61,752 nucleotides of DNA from Opitutus sp. (GCA_013821985.1 PNJQ01000012.1:1-61752), one strand, 5' to 3'. Counted from the stretch's first letter, positions 33,699 to 43,057 are shown. The notes: generated from the letters alone by a model not told the origin. Made by a program: numbers and translations.

Positions 33699-36600
33699 AT
33701 GCCGCCCCGCCGTCCCACTCCCAGCTTTCGCATCGAGTTTCCGCCGGAACTCCCGATCAGCGCGCGTGCGGACGAGATCATCGGCCTGCTGCTGAAACAT
33801 CAGGTGATCGTGCTCGCAGGCGAAACCGGCTCGGGTAAGACGACGCAAATTCCCAAAATGGTCCTTGCGGCCGGCGGCGGCACGCGCGGGAAGATTGCCT
33901 GCACGCAACCGCGGCGCGTGGCGGCGACTTCCGTGTCGCGGCGTGTCGCCGAAGAGCTGAACGTCACCTATGGCCGCGAGGTCGGCTGCAAAATCCGGTT
34001 CGCCGATCAGACCTCCGACGCGACCGTCATCAAGTTCATGACCGACGGCATGCTGCTCGCCGAATTACAGGGCGACCCGGAGCTGCGCGACTACGACACC
34101 ATCATCGTCGATGAGGCGCACGAGCGTTCGCTCAATATCGATTTTATCCTCGGTCACCTCCGCCGCCTGCGCGTGCGCCGGCCGGAGCTGAAAATCGTCA
34201 TCACGTCCGCCACGATCGACACCCAGGCATTTTCCGAGGCATTCGACGGCGCGCCGATCATCGAAGTGTCGGGTCGGACTTATCCGGTTGAGGTTATTTA
34301 TGCGCCGCTGGAGGAGTTGGTAGGGGCCGTTGCCCCCAACGGCCCGTCCGAGAAGGCGGTAGAGGGCAACCGCCCCTCCCAGAACCGGAGCGACGAGTTC
34401 ACCTACATCGACGGCGCGGTCGAAGCGGTGGAGCGTGTGCTGCAGGAGAGCGCGAGCGGCGACATTCTCGTTTTTCTGCCGACGGAGCGCGATATCCGCG
34501 AGGTCACCGATCTCCTCGAAGGCCGGAAAGGGCGCACCGTCGAAGTCGTGCCCTTGTTCGGGCGGCTGACCAACGCGGAGCAGCAACGCGTGTTTTCGCC
34601 CACGCAGAAGCGCAAGGTTGTCGTCGCGACGAACATCGCCGAAACCTCGCTGACGATCCCGGGCATTCGCTTCGTCATCGATACGGGCCTCGCGCGCATC
34701 AGCCGCTATGTGCCGCAGAGCCGCACGCGCCGCTTGCCGGTCGAGCCCATCGCGCAGAGCAGCGCCGATCAACGCAAGGGCCGCTGCGGCCGCGTGAGCG
34801 ACGGCGTGTGCATCCGCCTCTATTCGGAGCAGGACTTCAGCGAGCGTCCGCGTTTCGCCCAGCCGGAAATCCAGCGCAGCAATCTCGCGGATGTCATCCT
34901 CCGGATGAAGGCATTCGGGCTCGGCGACATTGAAGAGTTTCCCTTTCTCAACGCGCCGCCCGCGAAAGGCATTCGTTCCGGTTACGGGCTGCTTCACGAA
35001 CTCGGCGCGATCGACGACGCCGGCGTGCTGACCGATCTCGGCCGCGACCTCGCGCACCTGCCGGTTGATCCGACGGTCGGCCGCATGATTTTGCAGGCGC
35101 GGAACGAGAAAGCGCTGCGCGAGGTGCTCGTCATCGCCGCCGCGCTCAGCATTCAGGATCCGCGGGAGCGTCCGCTCGATCAACAGGCCAAGGCCGACGC
35201 CGCGCACCGGCGTTTCACGCATCCGGACTCGGACTTTCTCACGCTGCTGGCGATCTGGGAGGCTTATCACGACGACTTCGAGGGGCTGTCGCTCGGCAAG
35301 CTCCGTAAATTCTGCACGGCGCACTTTCTCTCGTTCATGCGCATGCGCGAGTGGCGTGACGTCCACGCGCAACTCGTCGATGTGATCGAAGGCCGCGAGG
35401 GATTCGAGCCGACGTCGGTTTACGACGGTGTGACGGTGGGAGCGGGTTTACCCCGCGACGCGAGACCAACGTCGCGGGGTAAACCCGCTCCCACCCCCGA
35501 GTCGGTCCGCGATCTCACGATGCTCACGCCGGCGTTCCGCGCGATTCATCGCTCCATCCTCGCCGGCCTGCTCGGCAACATCGCGACGCGCCTCGATGAC
35601 GGCACGTATCACGCGGCTCACGATCGGAAGGTCGCAGTGTTTCCCGGCTCGGCATTATTCGAACGGCAGCAGCGGGAGAAAGCAGTCGCGCCCCGCAAGG
35701 AGGGCGCCGCGAAGCCCAAAGTCGCGCGGTGGATCATGGCCTCCGAGATCATGGAGACGGGCCGGCTCTACGCGCGGACCTGCGCGCGCATCGACCCGCA
35801 TTGGGCGCTGGACCTCGGCGCACACCTACTGCGCGTGTCACACAGCGAACCGTTCTGGAGCATCGACGCTGGTCGCGTGCTCGTGAAGGAACGTCGCCGC
35901 CTTTACAACCTTGAGCTCGAAACGCGTTCGGTGAGTTACGGGAAAATCAATCCGCGCGAAGCGACGGAAATTTTCATCCGGGAGGGATTGGTGGGCGACA
36001 CCGTGACGTTCCCGCTCGACTTCATCGCGCACAATCGGCGCATCCGCGAAAAGGCGGAGAACGTGCTCACGCGCCTGCGCGCGGCGGGTTACATGAACCT
36101 CGATGAAGCGGTGTATCGCTTCTACGCGCGGCGGTTGCTGCCGGAGACGGGGGACGCGTCGCTCTCGGGGCGTTTGGACCGGGGCGAAGGCGCCGCGGCG
36201 CCAGGAGAGGCGGCTGCGCTCTTCCTCGGCGTGAGCAGTGTGCCGGAGCTCGTCGATCTTGTTCGTCACCGGCAGACGACCGAGCCGAAGTTTTTGTTTT
36301 TGGGTGAGGACGACCTAAAGCCGCAGGTCGAGGAGACGCATGATCACACGGCTTTTCCGGAATCGGTGCCGATCGAGAATCGTGCGCTGCCGCTCAATTA
36401 CGCTTACAAACCCGGACAGGAGGACGACGGAGTGACGTTGCGCGTGTCGCTCGACGAAGCGGCGGAGCTTTCGCCCGCGACGCTCGATTGGGCCGTGCCC
36501 GGACATCTGACGGAGAAAATCGAACTCCTGCTCAAGGCGCTGCCGAAGGAGCAGCGGCGTTCGCTCATCCCGCTCGCGGAGACGGCCCAAGAGCTTGCCG

Positions 36601-37889
36601 CGGACATTCAGCTGATCGCTGCGCGCGAGCCGCAGCCCACGCTCACGCAGGCGCTCGCCGAGGTGCTCACCCAGCGGCTCGGACTGCACATCGATCCGCG
36701 GACGTGGGCTGGCAAAATCCTGCCCGATCACCTCCGTGTGCGTGTTGAAGTGGTCGATCAGCGCGGGACGGTGCTTGGCGCGAGTCGCGAGCTCGCGGAA
36801 TTGCAGACGCAGCTTGGCACGAAACAGCGCGAGGTCAGCCAGCACGCCGCCAGGAAGGACACGGGCGCCTGGCGCGCGGCCCGGGAGAAATGGGAGACTG
36901 CGCCCGCGGCGGACTGGAAATTCGGCGATCTGCCGGAGTCGATCATCGTGGCGGAGCACGCCGGCGTGCCGGTGCGCGCTTATCCGGGGCTCGCGGCGAG
37001 CGACGCGGGCGTCGCCGTGAAACTTTTCGCCACCGCGGACGACGCGCGCGAAGCGACGCGCGTCGGACTGCGACGATTAATGGAAACGGCGCTGCGCTAC
37101 GAACTCGGCTGGTTGGAAAAAGATCTGCGCGACTTGCGGGCGATCGGCACGTTGACGGTGACTCTGGCGCCGCTGGAGAAATTGCAGGCCGACGCACTGG
37201 AAGCGATCCGGCGCTGGGTGACGGACGGCGCGCGGGTAGGGGCCGTCGCCCTCAACGGACCTTCGCTCTCGACGGGAAAGGCGGTTGAGGGCAACCGCCC
37301 CTACCTCACGAAGGCGAACTTCGAACGCGCGGTGACGGCGGCGAAAGCCGAATTGCGCGGGCTCGTGCCGAAACTGACCGACTGGTTGCGCGAAATCCTC
37401 ACGCTCCGCTTGGCATTGCAGACGCACAAGACGCCGTATCCCGGGATGGAAAACGACCTCGCGACGCTCTTGCCGCCGGACTTGCTGCGCCGCACGCCGT
37501 TCGCACGGCTGAAGGAATTGCCACGCTACTTGAAGGGCATGCAGGCACGTGCGGAGCGTTGGAAGCGCGACCCGTCGAAGGATGCGTCGCGCGCGCGCGA
37601 GTTGCAGCCGTTCGTTCAAGCCACCCAGCGGCTCGGTGAGCGGGCGGGATACTTCCGGTGGCTGGTGGAAGAGTTTCGCGTGAGCCTCTTCGCGCAGGAG
37701 CTCGGCACGGCGGAGCCGGTTTCAGCCGTGCGACTCGAGCGCGCTTTGCAGGAAACGGTCGCAGGGAAATCGGGCGGCGCGGCGGAGCCCGGCGCACCGG
37801 CCACCCCGCCGAAGGTCAGCGTGCCATTGCCCACGAAGGGGCGCACGGTCCTGAAGAGCCTGGATGCCCTCGGGAATTTGCCGCGTTGA
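33699..37889 (+). CDS. hrpA: DEAH-box ATP-dependent RNA helicase HrpA with palindrome-derived insertions
   Basis: A 1396-residue helicase. Motif I is GETGSGKTTQ, motif Ia TQPRRVAATS, motif II DEAHERS, motif III SATID, and motif VI QRKGRCGR. The winged-helix/ratchet and OB regions follow, and the long C-terminal DUF3418 domain (about 760-1390) identifies HrpA rather than HrpB. E. coli HrpA has 1300 residues; part of the excess comes from three in-frame palindromic insertions at residues about 207-227, 580-599 and 1180-1202. Each lies between conserved blocks, in regions that vary between homologues. In E. coli HrpA helps resolve stalled ribosomes. The ATG at 33699 fits the family; the frame is open upstream. 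Confidence 0.95.
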   Translation: MPPRRPTPSFRIEFPPELPISARADEIIGLLLKHQVIVLAGETGSGKTTQIPKMVLAAGGGTRGKIACTQPRRVAATSVSRRVAEELNVTYGREVGCKIRFADQTSDATVIKFMTDGMLLAELQGDPELRDYDTIIVDEAHERSLNIDFILGHLRRLRVRRPELKIVITSATIDTQAFSEAFDGAPIIEVSGRTYPVEVIYAPLEELVGAVAPNGPSEKAVEGNRPSQNRSDEFTYIDGAVEAVERVLQESASGDILVFLPTERDIREVTDLLEGRKGRTVEVVPLFGRLTNAEQQRVFSPTQKRKVVVATNIAETSLTIPGIRFVIDTGLARISRYVPQSRTRRLPVEPIAQSSADQRKGRCGRVSDGVCIRLYSEQDFSERPRFAQPEIQRSNLADVILRMKAFGLGDIEEFPFLNAPPAKGIRSGYGLLHELGAIDDAGVLTDLGRDLAHLPVDPTVGRMILQARNEKALREVLVIAAALSIQDPRERPLDQQAKADAAHRRFTHPDSDFLTLLAIWEAYHDDFEGLSLGKLRKFCTAHFLSFMRMREWRDVHAQLVDVIEGREGFEPTSVYDGVTVGAGLPRDARPTSRGKPAPTPESVRDLTMLTPAFRAIHRSILAGLLGNIATRLDDGTYHAAHDRKVAVFPGSALFERQQREKAVAPRKEGAAKPKVARWIMASEIMETGRLYARTCARIDPHWALDLGAHLLRVSHSEPFWSIDAGRVLVKERRRLYNLELETRSVSYGKINPREATEIFIREGLVGDTVTFPLDFIAHNRRIREKAENVLTRLRAAGYMNLDEAVYRFYARRLLPETGDASLSGRLDRGEGAAAPGEAAALFLGVSSVPELVDLVRHRQTTEPKFLFLGEDDLKPQVEETHDHTAFPESVPIENRALPLNYAYKPGQEDDGVTLRVSLDEAAELSPATLDWAVPGHLTEKIELLLKALPKEQRRSLIPLAETAQELAADIQLIAAREPQPTLTQALAEVLTQRLGLHIDPRTWAGKILPDHLRVRVEVVDQRGTVLGASRELAELQTQLGTKQREVSQHAARKDTGAWRAAREKWETAPAADWKFGDLPESIIVAEHAGVPVRAYPGLAASDAGVAVKLFATADDAREATRVGLRRLMETALRYELGWLEKDLRDLRAIGTLTVTLAPLEKLQADALEAIRRWVTDGARVGAVALNGPSLSTGKAVEGNRPYLTKANFERAVTAAKAELRGLVPKLTDWLREILTLRLALQTHKTPYPGMENDLATLLPPDLLRRTPFARLKELPRYLKGMQARAERWKRDPSKDASRARELQPFVQATQRLGERAGYFRWLVEEFRVSLFAQELGTAEPVSAVRLERALQETVAGKSGGAAEPGAPATPPKVSVPLPTKGRTVLKSLDALGNLPR
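34319..34380. repeat. REP-like palindrome in hrpA, family GGTAGGGGCCGT, copy 1
   Basis: Arms GGTAGGGGCCGTTGCCCCC and GAGGGCAACCGCCCCTCCC are near-complementary over 19 bases. The element is 62 bases long and is translated in frame as VGAVAPNGPSEKAVEGNRPS between TYPVEVIYAPLEE and the YIDGAVEAVERVL block. Copy 2 at 37235-37305 has the same reading frame. Confidence 0.85.
35436..35494. repeat. perfect REP-like palindrome in hrpA, family GTGGGAGCGGGTTTA
   Basis: 25-base arms (35436-35460 and 35470-35494) are perfectly complementary around a 9-base loop, CGAGACCAA. The left arm begins GTGGGAGCGGGTTTACCCCG. It is translated as VGAGLPRDARPTSRGKPAPT without a stop. The design matches the intergenic palindrome at 5045-5115. 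A perfect 25-base stem in an mRNA implies recent insertion or selection on RNA structure. Confidence 0.9.
37235..37305. repeat. REP-like palindrome in hrpA, family GGTAGGGGCCGT, copy 2
   Basis: Left arm GGTAGGGGCCGTCGCCCTCA and right arm GAGGGCAACCGCCCCTACC are complementary with two mismatches over 22 bases. Translated in frame as VGAVALNGPSLSTGKAVEGN followed by RPYL, almost the peptide of copy 1. Confidence 0.88.
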
Positions 37890-37966
37890 GGCTGCGGAGG
37901 GGGCTTTGAGATTGCCGGAGGAAAGTGGCGCACGTAGGTTTTGCGCACCCCAACCCCCAAGGAAAA

Positions 37967-38410
37967 ATGAACACCTCGATCGCGACGTTGTTGCAGCATA
38001 AAGGCGGTGCCGTGCGGACGGTGCCGGTGAGCGTCTCTGTGGCCGAAGCCGTGAAAGAAATGAACCGCCACAAGATCGGTTGTGTGCTCGTGATGGATGG
38101 CGCCCGGCTGGCGGGCGTCTTCACCGAACGCGACGTGCTGACGCGCGTCGTGGCCGCCGACCTCGATCCGAAATCGACGCCGATCACCCGCGTGATGACC
38201 GGCAACGTGCTCACCGTCGCGCCCGAGACGAGCGTGCAACAGATGATGGATACTTTTGCCGAGAAGCGCTGCCGTCACATGCCGGTGGTGAAAGACGGTC
38301 AGGTGATCGGACTGATTTCCATCGGCGACGTCTCGCGCTGGGTCGCCGGGGCGCACCGCGCCGAGGCGGAATCGCTGCGGCAATACATCGCCGGCGGCCT
38401 GTCGGCCTAG
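37967..38410 (+). CDS. CBS-domain pair protein
   Basis: A 147-residue cytoplasmic protein made only of two CBS domains. CBS1 covers about residues 12-70 (VSVAEAVKEMNRHKIGCVLV, then GVFTERDVLTRVV). CBS2 covers about 78-135 (VLTVAPETSVQQMMDTFAEK, then VIGLISIGDVSRWV). Such stand-alone pairs bind adenine nucleotides and serve as energy or nucleotide sensors, usually by contacting a partner. The start at 37967 follows an AAGGAAAA ribosome-binding site. It lies 77 bases after hrpA; a GC hairpin without T-tract follows it (GCGGCCGG..CCGGCCGC near 38431-38449). Confidence 0.93.
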   Translation: MNTSIATLLQHKGGAVRTVPVSVSVAEAVKEMNRHKIGCVLVMDGARLAGVFTERDVLTRVVAADLDPKSTPITRVMTGNVLTVAPETSVQQMMDTFAEKRCRHMPVVKDGQVIGLISIGDVSRWVAGAHRAEAESLRQYIAGGLSA

Positions 38411-38515
38411 AAGCGGCGCAAAACGGGCAAGCGGCCGGCTCCCGGCCGCGCCGGACGGGTCGGCTAAGGTCAATCAGGCGTGCACGCGTAGGGATTTTTT
38501 CCGCGGTGTATTCCC

Positions 38516-40345
38516 TTGCTAGCGCTTTTCGGCGCGCGTGTGCTTCCGCTCGTGGCGGATCAGCAAGCAGAGCGTGCCGGCGCAGAGTTGACGCGCGGGA
38601 TCGAGTTTCGCGTCGAAGCGGAGATGACGCGGTTACTTTACCGCTCGGCCGGCTTTGGCCTGTTTTCCAACTTCGTGCTCGCGGCGGTGCTCGTCGCGGG
38701 TGTGTGGAGTTATTTTCCGGCCCGGGTGACTCTGGGTTGGCTGGCTGGAGTGCTCGCGATCTCCATCGTGAGGCTGGCCACGAATCTCGCCTTCGCCCGC
38801 CGCGCGCGCGCCGATGGCGAGCTGAGCTGGTGGCGGCGGATCTTCGTGGTCGAACTCGTGGTGGCCGGCCTCGCGTGGGGCGCCGGCGCGTGGCTCTTTC
38901 TCGACACGGACGAACTGCTGCCGCAGTGCCTCGCGGTCTTCATCATTGCCGGCATGAATGCCGGGGCGGCGCGCTCGCTCGCGCCGGTGCGCGCGTGCTA
39001 TCTCGGCTACGTTGCGGTGACGCTCACGCCGGCCCTCGGACGATTCGTGCAGCTCGACGTCGCGGGCGCGTGGACGCTGGCGGCGATCACGTTCACTTAC
39101 GCGCTGTTTCTCATCAACACGGCGCGCATGCACCACGCCGACCTGCAGAAACTCTACCGGCTGATCTACGAGAACGATGAACTCGTCGGCACGCTGAGCG
39201 ATGCGAAGCGCCGCGCCGAGGCCGCCAATCAGGCGAAGAGTGAATTCCTCGCCACGATGAGCCACGAAATCCGCACCCCGATGAACGGCATCATCGGCAT
39301 GCTCCAGTTGCTCGGCGACTCCCCGCTCAACTCCGAGCAGCGGCAACAGCTCGCGGTGGCGGCGAAATCCGCGGACACGCTGCTTCATCTTCTCAACGAC
39401 ATCCTCGATCTCTCGAAGATCGAGAGCGGCAAGCTCGAATTCGAAGAGCTGGATTTTTCTCCCGCGGAAGTTGGGGAGGAAGTCGTCGCGTTGTTCAGCA
39501 TCCGGGCCGATGCGAAGGGCATCGCGCTGGACCTCCGCACGAGTCCGGCCGTGCCCGCGCTGGTGCGCGGCGACCCGATGCGGTTGCGGCAGGTGCTGCT
39601 CAACCTCATCGGTAATGCCGTGAAATTCACGGACCGCGGCTCGGTGAGTGTCGCGATCGAGAACGCCGCGGGTGGTGGCGTCTTGTTCCGCGTGGCGGAC
39701 ACCGGCATCGGGATCGACGAGGCGACGCGGCGGCGCTTGTTCGAAAAATTCACGCAGGGCGACAGTTCGACGACGCGGCGTTATGGCGGGTCGGGGCTCG
39801 GGCTCGCGATCTCGCAGAGCCTCGTGCGCCAGATGGGCGGCGAAATCCAGGTGAAGAGCGTGCCCGGCGCAGGCAGCGAATTCTGGTTCGAGCTGCCGTT
39901 GCCCGCGGCGGACCGCGCGGGCGGCGTCGCGCTCCCCGGCACCTTGCCGGCGCTCCCGCAGCTCAGCGGACGCGTGCTCGTGGCCGAGGACGATTGGGGC
40001 AACCAGAAGGTCATCGAGGTCATGCTGCGCCGCGCGGGGTTGTCCGTTGAGGTGGTCGATAACGGCGTCGAGGCCGTGGCGCGCGCGTTGCACGGCGAGT
40101 GGGCGCTCATGTTCATGGATATGCAGATGCCCGGCATGGACGGCATCGAGGCGACGAAACGAATCCGCGAGCGACTCGAAGGCCGGCCGCTTACGATCGT
40201 CGCGTTGACCGCCAATGCGCGCGCCGAGGATCGCGCCGCGTGTCTCGCGGGGGGCATGGATGATTTTCTCTCCAAGCCGGTGCGGCAGGAGGAACTGCGG
40301 CGGTGCCTGGAAAAGTGGCTCGTGCAGGGAGCCGGTGGCAGGTGA
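38516..40345 (+). CDS. membrane hybrid histidine kinase with receiver domain
   Basis: A protein of up to 609 residues. The N-terminal third has about five to six membrane helices without a recognisable ligand domain (for example [20 protein letters not shown] and [18 protein letters not shown]). A short coiled linker ([20 protein letters not shown]) leads to the HisKA motif [10 protein letters not shown] with His250. The ATPase domain has [16 protein letters not shown] and [10 protein letters not shown]. The C-terminal receiver (about 485-600) has acceptor Asp535 in [12 protein letters not shown] and KPV. The TTG start at 38516 is uncertain; GTG codons at 38537-38555 are alternatives. No output regulator is adjacent, so phosphotransfer probably goes to a distant protein. 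Confidence 0.9.
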   Translation: MLALFGARVLPLVADQQAERAGAELTRGIEFRVEAEMTRLLYRSAGFGLFSNFVLAAVLVAGVWSYFPARVTLGWLAGVLAISIVRLATNLAFARRARADGELSWWRRIFVVELVVAGLAWGAGAWLFLDTDELLPQCLAVFIIAGMNAGAARSLAPVRACYLGYVAVTLTPALGRFVQLDVAGAWTLAAITFTYALFLINTARMHHADLQKLYRLIYENDELVGTLSDAKRRAEAANQAKSEFLATMSHEIRTPMNGIIGMLQLLGDSPLNSEQRQQLAVAAKSADTLLHLLNDILDLSKIESGKLEFEELDFSPAEVGEEVVALFSIRADAKGIALDLRTSPAVPALVRGDPMRLRQVLLNLIGNAVKFTDRGSVSVAIENAAGGGVLFRVADTGIGIDEATRRRLFEKFTQGDSSTTRRYGGSGLGLAISQSLVRQMGGEIQVKSVPGAGSEFWFELPLPAADRAGGVALPGTLPALPQLSGRVLVAEDDWGNQKVIEVMLRRAGLSVEVVDNGVEAVARALHGEWALMFMDMQMPGMDGIEATKRIRERLEGRPLTIVALTANARAEDRAACLAGGMDDFLSKPVRQEELRRCLEKWLVQGAGGR

Positions 40346-40404
40346 CGCCGGCGGTCACCTCCCGCGGCGTTGCGTTGGCCGGGGCGGGAACCTAGTTTAC
40401 TGTC

Positions 40405-40938
40405 ATGATCCCCGCGCGCATCGAAGTTCGCCTGCGCGAGCTGGCCCAGCTCTTCAACTCGCTCGATCCCTCGCCATTTATCGACCGCGACCTCGATGCC
40501 GGGGCGGAGGAATTCATCGTCAGCTGGGCGCGGGAGCTGCCGCATCACGGCGAACTCGAACTGCTCATTCATCTCGCCGCGCCGCCCGAGCCGGAGCGCG
40601 CGGCCGGTGTGGAGGCAGCGGTGCAGCATTACTTCGCGAGCCGGGCGGAGATCAAGAAGCGCGAACTGCGTCTGTTGTTCCGCCGTGGGCGCGTAAGCCT
40701 GGCCATCGGCATCGCGTTTTTGGCGGCCTGTTTCGCGCTCGGCGTAGCGTTGCGGCCGGTGCTGCCGGCCGGTTGGGTCGATTTTGCGGAGTTGGGCCTC
40801 CAAATCGTCGGTTGGGTCGCCATGTGGCGACCGCTTGAGATTTACCTCTACGATTGGTGGCCGGTGCGCAGCGATTTGCGGATGCTGGAGCGCCTGGCGC
40901 GCATGAAAGTGCGTTTGCAGGGCGCCGTCGGCGGATGA
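40405..40938 (+). CDS. conserved hypothetical membrane protein
   Basis: A 177-residue protein. A soluble N-terminal part (LRELAQLFNSLDPSPFIDRD, then GAEEFIVSWARELPHHGELE) precedes a basic segment and two membrane helices (VSLAIGIAFLAACFALGVAL and FAELGLQIVGWVAMWRPLEI). A basic cytoplasmic tail follows the second helix. The segment DPSPFIDRDLD and the tail RPLEIYLYDWWP look conserved in nature, but I do not know the family. It lies between the hybrid kinase and the DUF4097 gene, all in the same direction with gaps of 55-60 bases, so they may form one unit. Confidence 0.75.
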   Translation: MIPARIEVRLRELAQLFNSLDPSPFIDRDLDAGAEEFIVSWARELPHHGELELLIHLAAPPEPERAAGVEAAVQHYFASRAEIKKRELRLLFRRGRVSLAIGIAFLAACFALGVALRPVLPAGWVDFAELGLQIVGWVAMWRPLEIYLYDWWPVRSDLRMLERLARMKVRLQGAVGG

Positions 40939-40993
40939 CGGCAATTTTGTTGTAACTCCTCCCGCGAGGTCGGGTTCTTATCGGCACACCCGC

Positions 40994-41932
40994 ATGAAAA
41001 CCCTCATTTGTCTGCTCACCGTCGGCGCGCTGGCCCTTGCGCCTGCCACGCTCGAAGCCAAAATCGTCCGGAAAGTCGAAAAGACGTTCACGGTGCAAAC
41101 CGGAGGGAATTTCGAAGCGTTCACCGAAGGCGGCTACATCAAGGTCGAGACAGCCGACGTGAACGAAGTCCGCATCACCGCGCGCCAGACGTTCCGCACC
41201 GATGATGAGGCCAAGGCCAACGAGCTCTTGGAGGACCTCGAGCTCACGATTGAGCAGCGCGGGAACACCGTCGTCGCCGAATCGCGTTACGCCAAGCGTG
41301 GACCGAACTGGTTCGGCAACTGGCCGCCGGTTACCGTGGATTTCACCGTGACGGTGCCACGCAATTTCAACCTCAACATGAAAACGTCCGGGGGCGACAT
41401 TGTGGTCGGCAACCTGAAGGGCAATGTCCGGGCGCGCACCAGCGGGGGCGACCTGCGGTTTGCCCGCATCGAAGGGGAAATCGACGGCCAGACTTCCGGC
41501 GGCAACGTCCGCCTTGAGGAAGGCACCGCCAGCGCGAAGCTCCACACCTCCGGCGGCAATGTTTATGTGGACCGTGCCGGCGGACCGACCTCCGTCTCCA
41601 CGTCCGGCGGCAGCATCGAATTGAACTCCGTGGCGGAACTCCTCTCCGCCACCACTTCCGGCGGCAACATTTACGCCAAGATCACGACGCCGATCAAACA
41701 GGACACCACGTTGAGCACCTCCGGCGGACGCGTGAAGCTTTCCGTTCCGTCCGGTTCCGGATTTCAACTCGACGCGAGCACGTCGGGTGGCGACGTCGAT
41801 GCCGAGGGTCTCACGCTGACGATTCAAAAAGGCGGCATCGGCAAGAGCCGGCTCATCGGTTCGGTCAACGGCGGCGGGCCGAAGCTGAAGCTTCGCTCGA
41901 GCGGCGGCGACATCATCATCCGCGCCGAATAA
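40994..41932 (+). CDS. DUF4097-type beta-strand repeat protein, exported
   Basis: A 312-residue protein with a signal peptide (MKTLICLLTVGALALAPATLEA) and a beta-helix-like region. It contains eight TSGG motifs (for example KTSGGDIVVGNLKG, RTSGGDLRFARIEG, QTSGGNVRLEEG) and a final SSGGDIIIRAE, spaced about 16-25 residues apart. This is the DUF4097/adhesin-like family of periplasmic or envelope proteins; members often accompany envelope-stress systems. The binding partner is unknown. A strong terminator follows 35 bases after its stop. Confidence 0.9.
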   Translation: MKTLICLLTVGALALAPATLEAKIVRKVEKTFTVQTGGNFEAFTEGGYIKVETADVNEVRITARQTFRTDDEAKANELLEDLELTIEQRGNTVVAESRYAKRGPNWFGNWPPVTVDFTVTVPRNFNLNMKTSGGDIVVGNLKGNVRARTSGGDLRFARIEGEIDGQTSGGNVRLEEGTASAKLHTSGGNVYVDRAGGPTSVSTSGGSIELNSVAELLSATTSGGNIYAKITTPIKQDTTLSTSGGRVKLSVPSGSGFQLDASTSGGDVDAEGLTLTIQKGGIGKSRLIGSVNGGGPKLKLRSSGGDIIIRAE

Positions 41933-41967
41933 ATTTCATACCGGCAAACGCCAGGTGTGTGTGCAAG

Positions 41968-42001
41968 GAAGCCAGCGCGAAAGCGCTGGCTTCTCTGTTT
42001 T
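41968..42001 (+). terminator. intrinsic terminator after the DUF4097 gene
   Basis: GAAGCCAGCGC (41968-41978), GAAA tetraloop, GCGCTGGCTTC (41983-41993), then TCTGTTTTC. A perfect 11-base stem with a GNRA loop and a T-rich tail. It separates the DUF4097 gene from tatD, whose start lies 21 bases beyond. Confidence 0.9.
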
Positions 42002-42021
42002 CGGGACGTTCAATCGCCCGC

Positions 42022-42873
42022 ATGGGCCTGATCGACACCCACACGCACCTCGAATCCTTCGCGCGCCGCGGTGATTTGCCGGCGATTCTGCGACGTGCAC
42101 GCGAAGCCGGAGTCGAGACGATGGTCACGATCGGCACCGATGCGGACGATTGGGGCCTTTATCGTGACCTCGCGGCGGCGAATGCCGGATTTGTCCATTA
42201 CACGGCCGGTCTTCATCCATGCAGCGTGGACGAAGGGTGGGAGGAGCGATTTGCGACGCTCGAGAGCTTTTGGGCTGAGGCGCGAGCGGCGGGCGCGCGG
42301 GCGATTGCGGCCGAGGCGGCGTGTCCGGCGGTCGCGCCCTGCCCGGTCGCGCTCGGCGAGGTGGGGTTGGATCGGTTCCATCTGCCCAAGGACGACGCGG
42401 TGGCGGCCGAACGGATCTTCGGCTGGCAACGCGCGGCGTTCGCGGCGGCGTTGGAGCTGACGGGAAAACTGGGCTGCCCGCTCGTGGTGCATTCGCGCGG
42501 CGCGTTCCGGGAATGCGTGGAAATGATCGACGCGAGCGGCCTGGACTGGTCCCGCGTGGTGTTTCACTGTTTTACGGAAGGCCCGGAAGAGATGGCTGAG
42601 CTGACTCGCCGCGGCGGGTTCGGGTCGTTTACCGGCATCATCACCTACAAGACGGCGGAGAACATCCGGCAGGCGGCACGCGCACAGGGGCTGGACCGGC
42701 TGATGATTGAAACCGACGCGCCGTATCTCACTCCGATGCCGCATCGCGGAAAACCCAACGAGCCAGCCTACGTCCGACACACGGCGGAGTTTTGCGCGGG
42801 GTTGTTTGGGGTGAGCGTCGAGGAGCTGGCGACACGCACGACCGCGAGTGCACGGGCGTTTTTCGGGCTTTGA
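42022..42873 (+). CDS. TatD family metal-dependent hydrolase
   Basis: A 283-residue TIM-barrel hydrolase. The metal ligands are LIDTHTHLE near the N-terminus, the Glu of VALGEVGLDRF, the His of LVVHSRGAFRE, the His of VVFHCFTEGPEEM and the Asp of MIETDAPYLTPMPHRGKPNE. TatD proteins are nucleases or D-aminoacyl deacylases in DNA repair and quality control; which applies here is unknown. The start at 42022 puts the first metal motif at residue 5, as in the family. An insertion of about 20 residues (AAEAACPAVAPCPVALGEVG) precedes the Glu motif. Confidence 0.93.
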   Translation: MGLIDTHTHLESFARRGDLPAILRRAREAGVETMVTIGTDADDWGLYRDLAAANAGFVHYTAGLHPCSVDEGWEERFATLESFWAEARAAGARAIAAEAACPAVAPCPVALGEVGLDRFHLPKDDAVAAERIFGWQRAAFAAALELTGKLGCPLVVHSRGAFRECVEMIDASGLDWSRVVFHCFTEGPEEMAELTRRGGFGSFTGIITYKTAENIRQAARAQGLDRLMIETDAPYLTPMPHRGKPNEPAYVRHTAEFCAGLFGVSVEELATRTTASARAFFGL

Positions 42874-42880
42874 CAGGGGG

Positions 42881-42996
42881 AGGGGGGCGTCGCCGTCCCA
42901 GCGACGGCGTTCGATTTCGCGGCGAGAGCGATAGGCGAAGTCGGAAGATGTGTTCGGTGCGTGGGGTTGGCACCGCCGGGACGGCCGCGCCCACCT
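42881..42996 (+). repeat. MITE-like element with terminal inverted repeats, copy A
   Basis: Starts GGGGGGCGTCGCCGTCCCAG and ends GGGACGGCCGCGCCCACC; the ends are imperfect inverted repeats. The interior, with GACGGCGTTCGATTTCGCGG, aligns with copy B at 44247-44364. It lies between the tatD and ptsH genes. Confidence 0.65.
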
Positions 42997-43002
42997 CAAA
43001 CA

Positions 43003-43025
43003 GAAAAGGCCGGCGTTAGCCGGCC
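43003..43025 (-). terminator. intrinsic terminator of ptsH
   Basis: Read leftward, GGCCGGC, loop TAAC, GCCGGCC, followed by TTTTCTG. It lies about 33 bases after the ptsH stop codon. Confidence 0.82.
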
Positions 43026-43057
43026 CGACATTGTCCGCGTAACTCGCCGCGCGTGGC

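Noticed and set aside
40994-41932. TSGG-rich tandem pattern as a possible DNA repeat array
   Set aside because: The periodicity is at protein level (DUF4097 beta repeats) with varied codons and spacing; it is a coding repeat and not a CRISPR or satellite.
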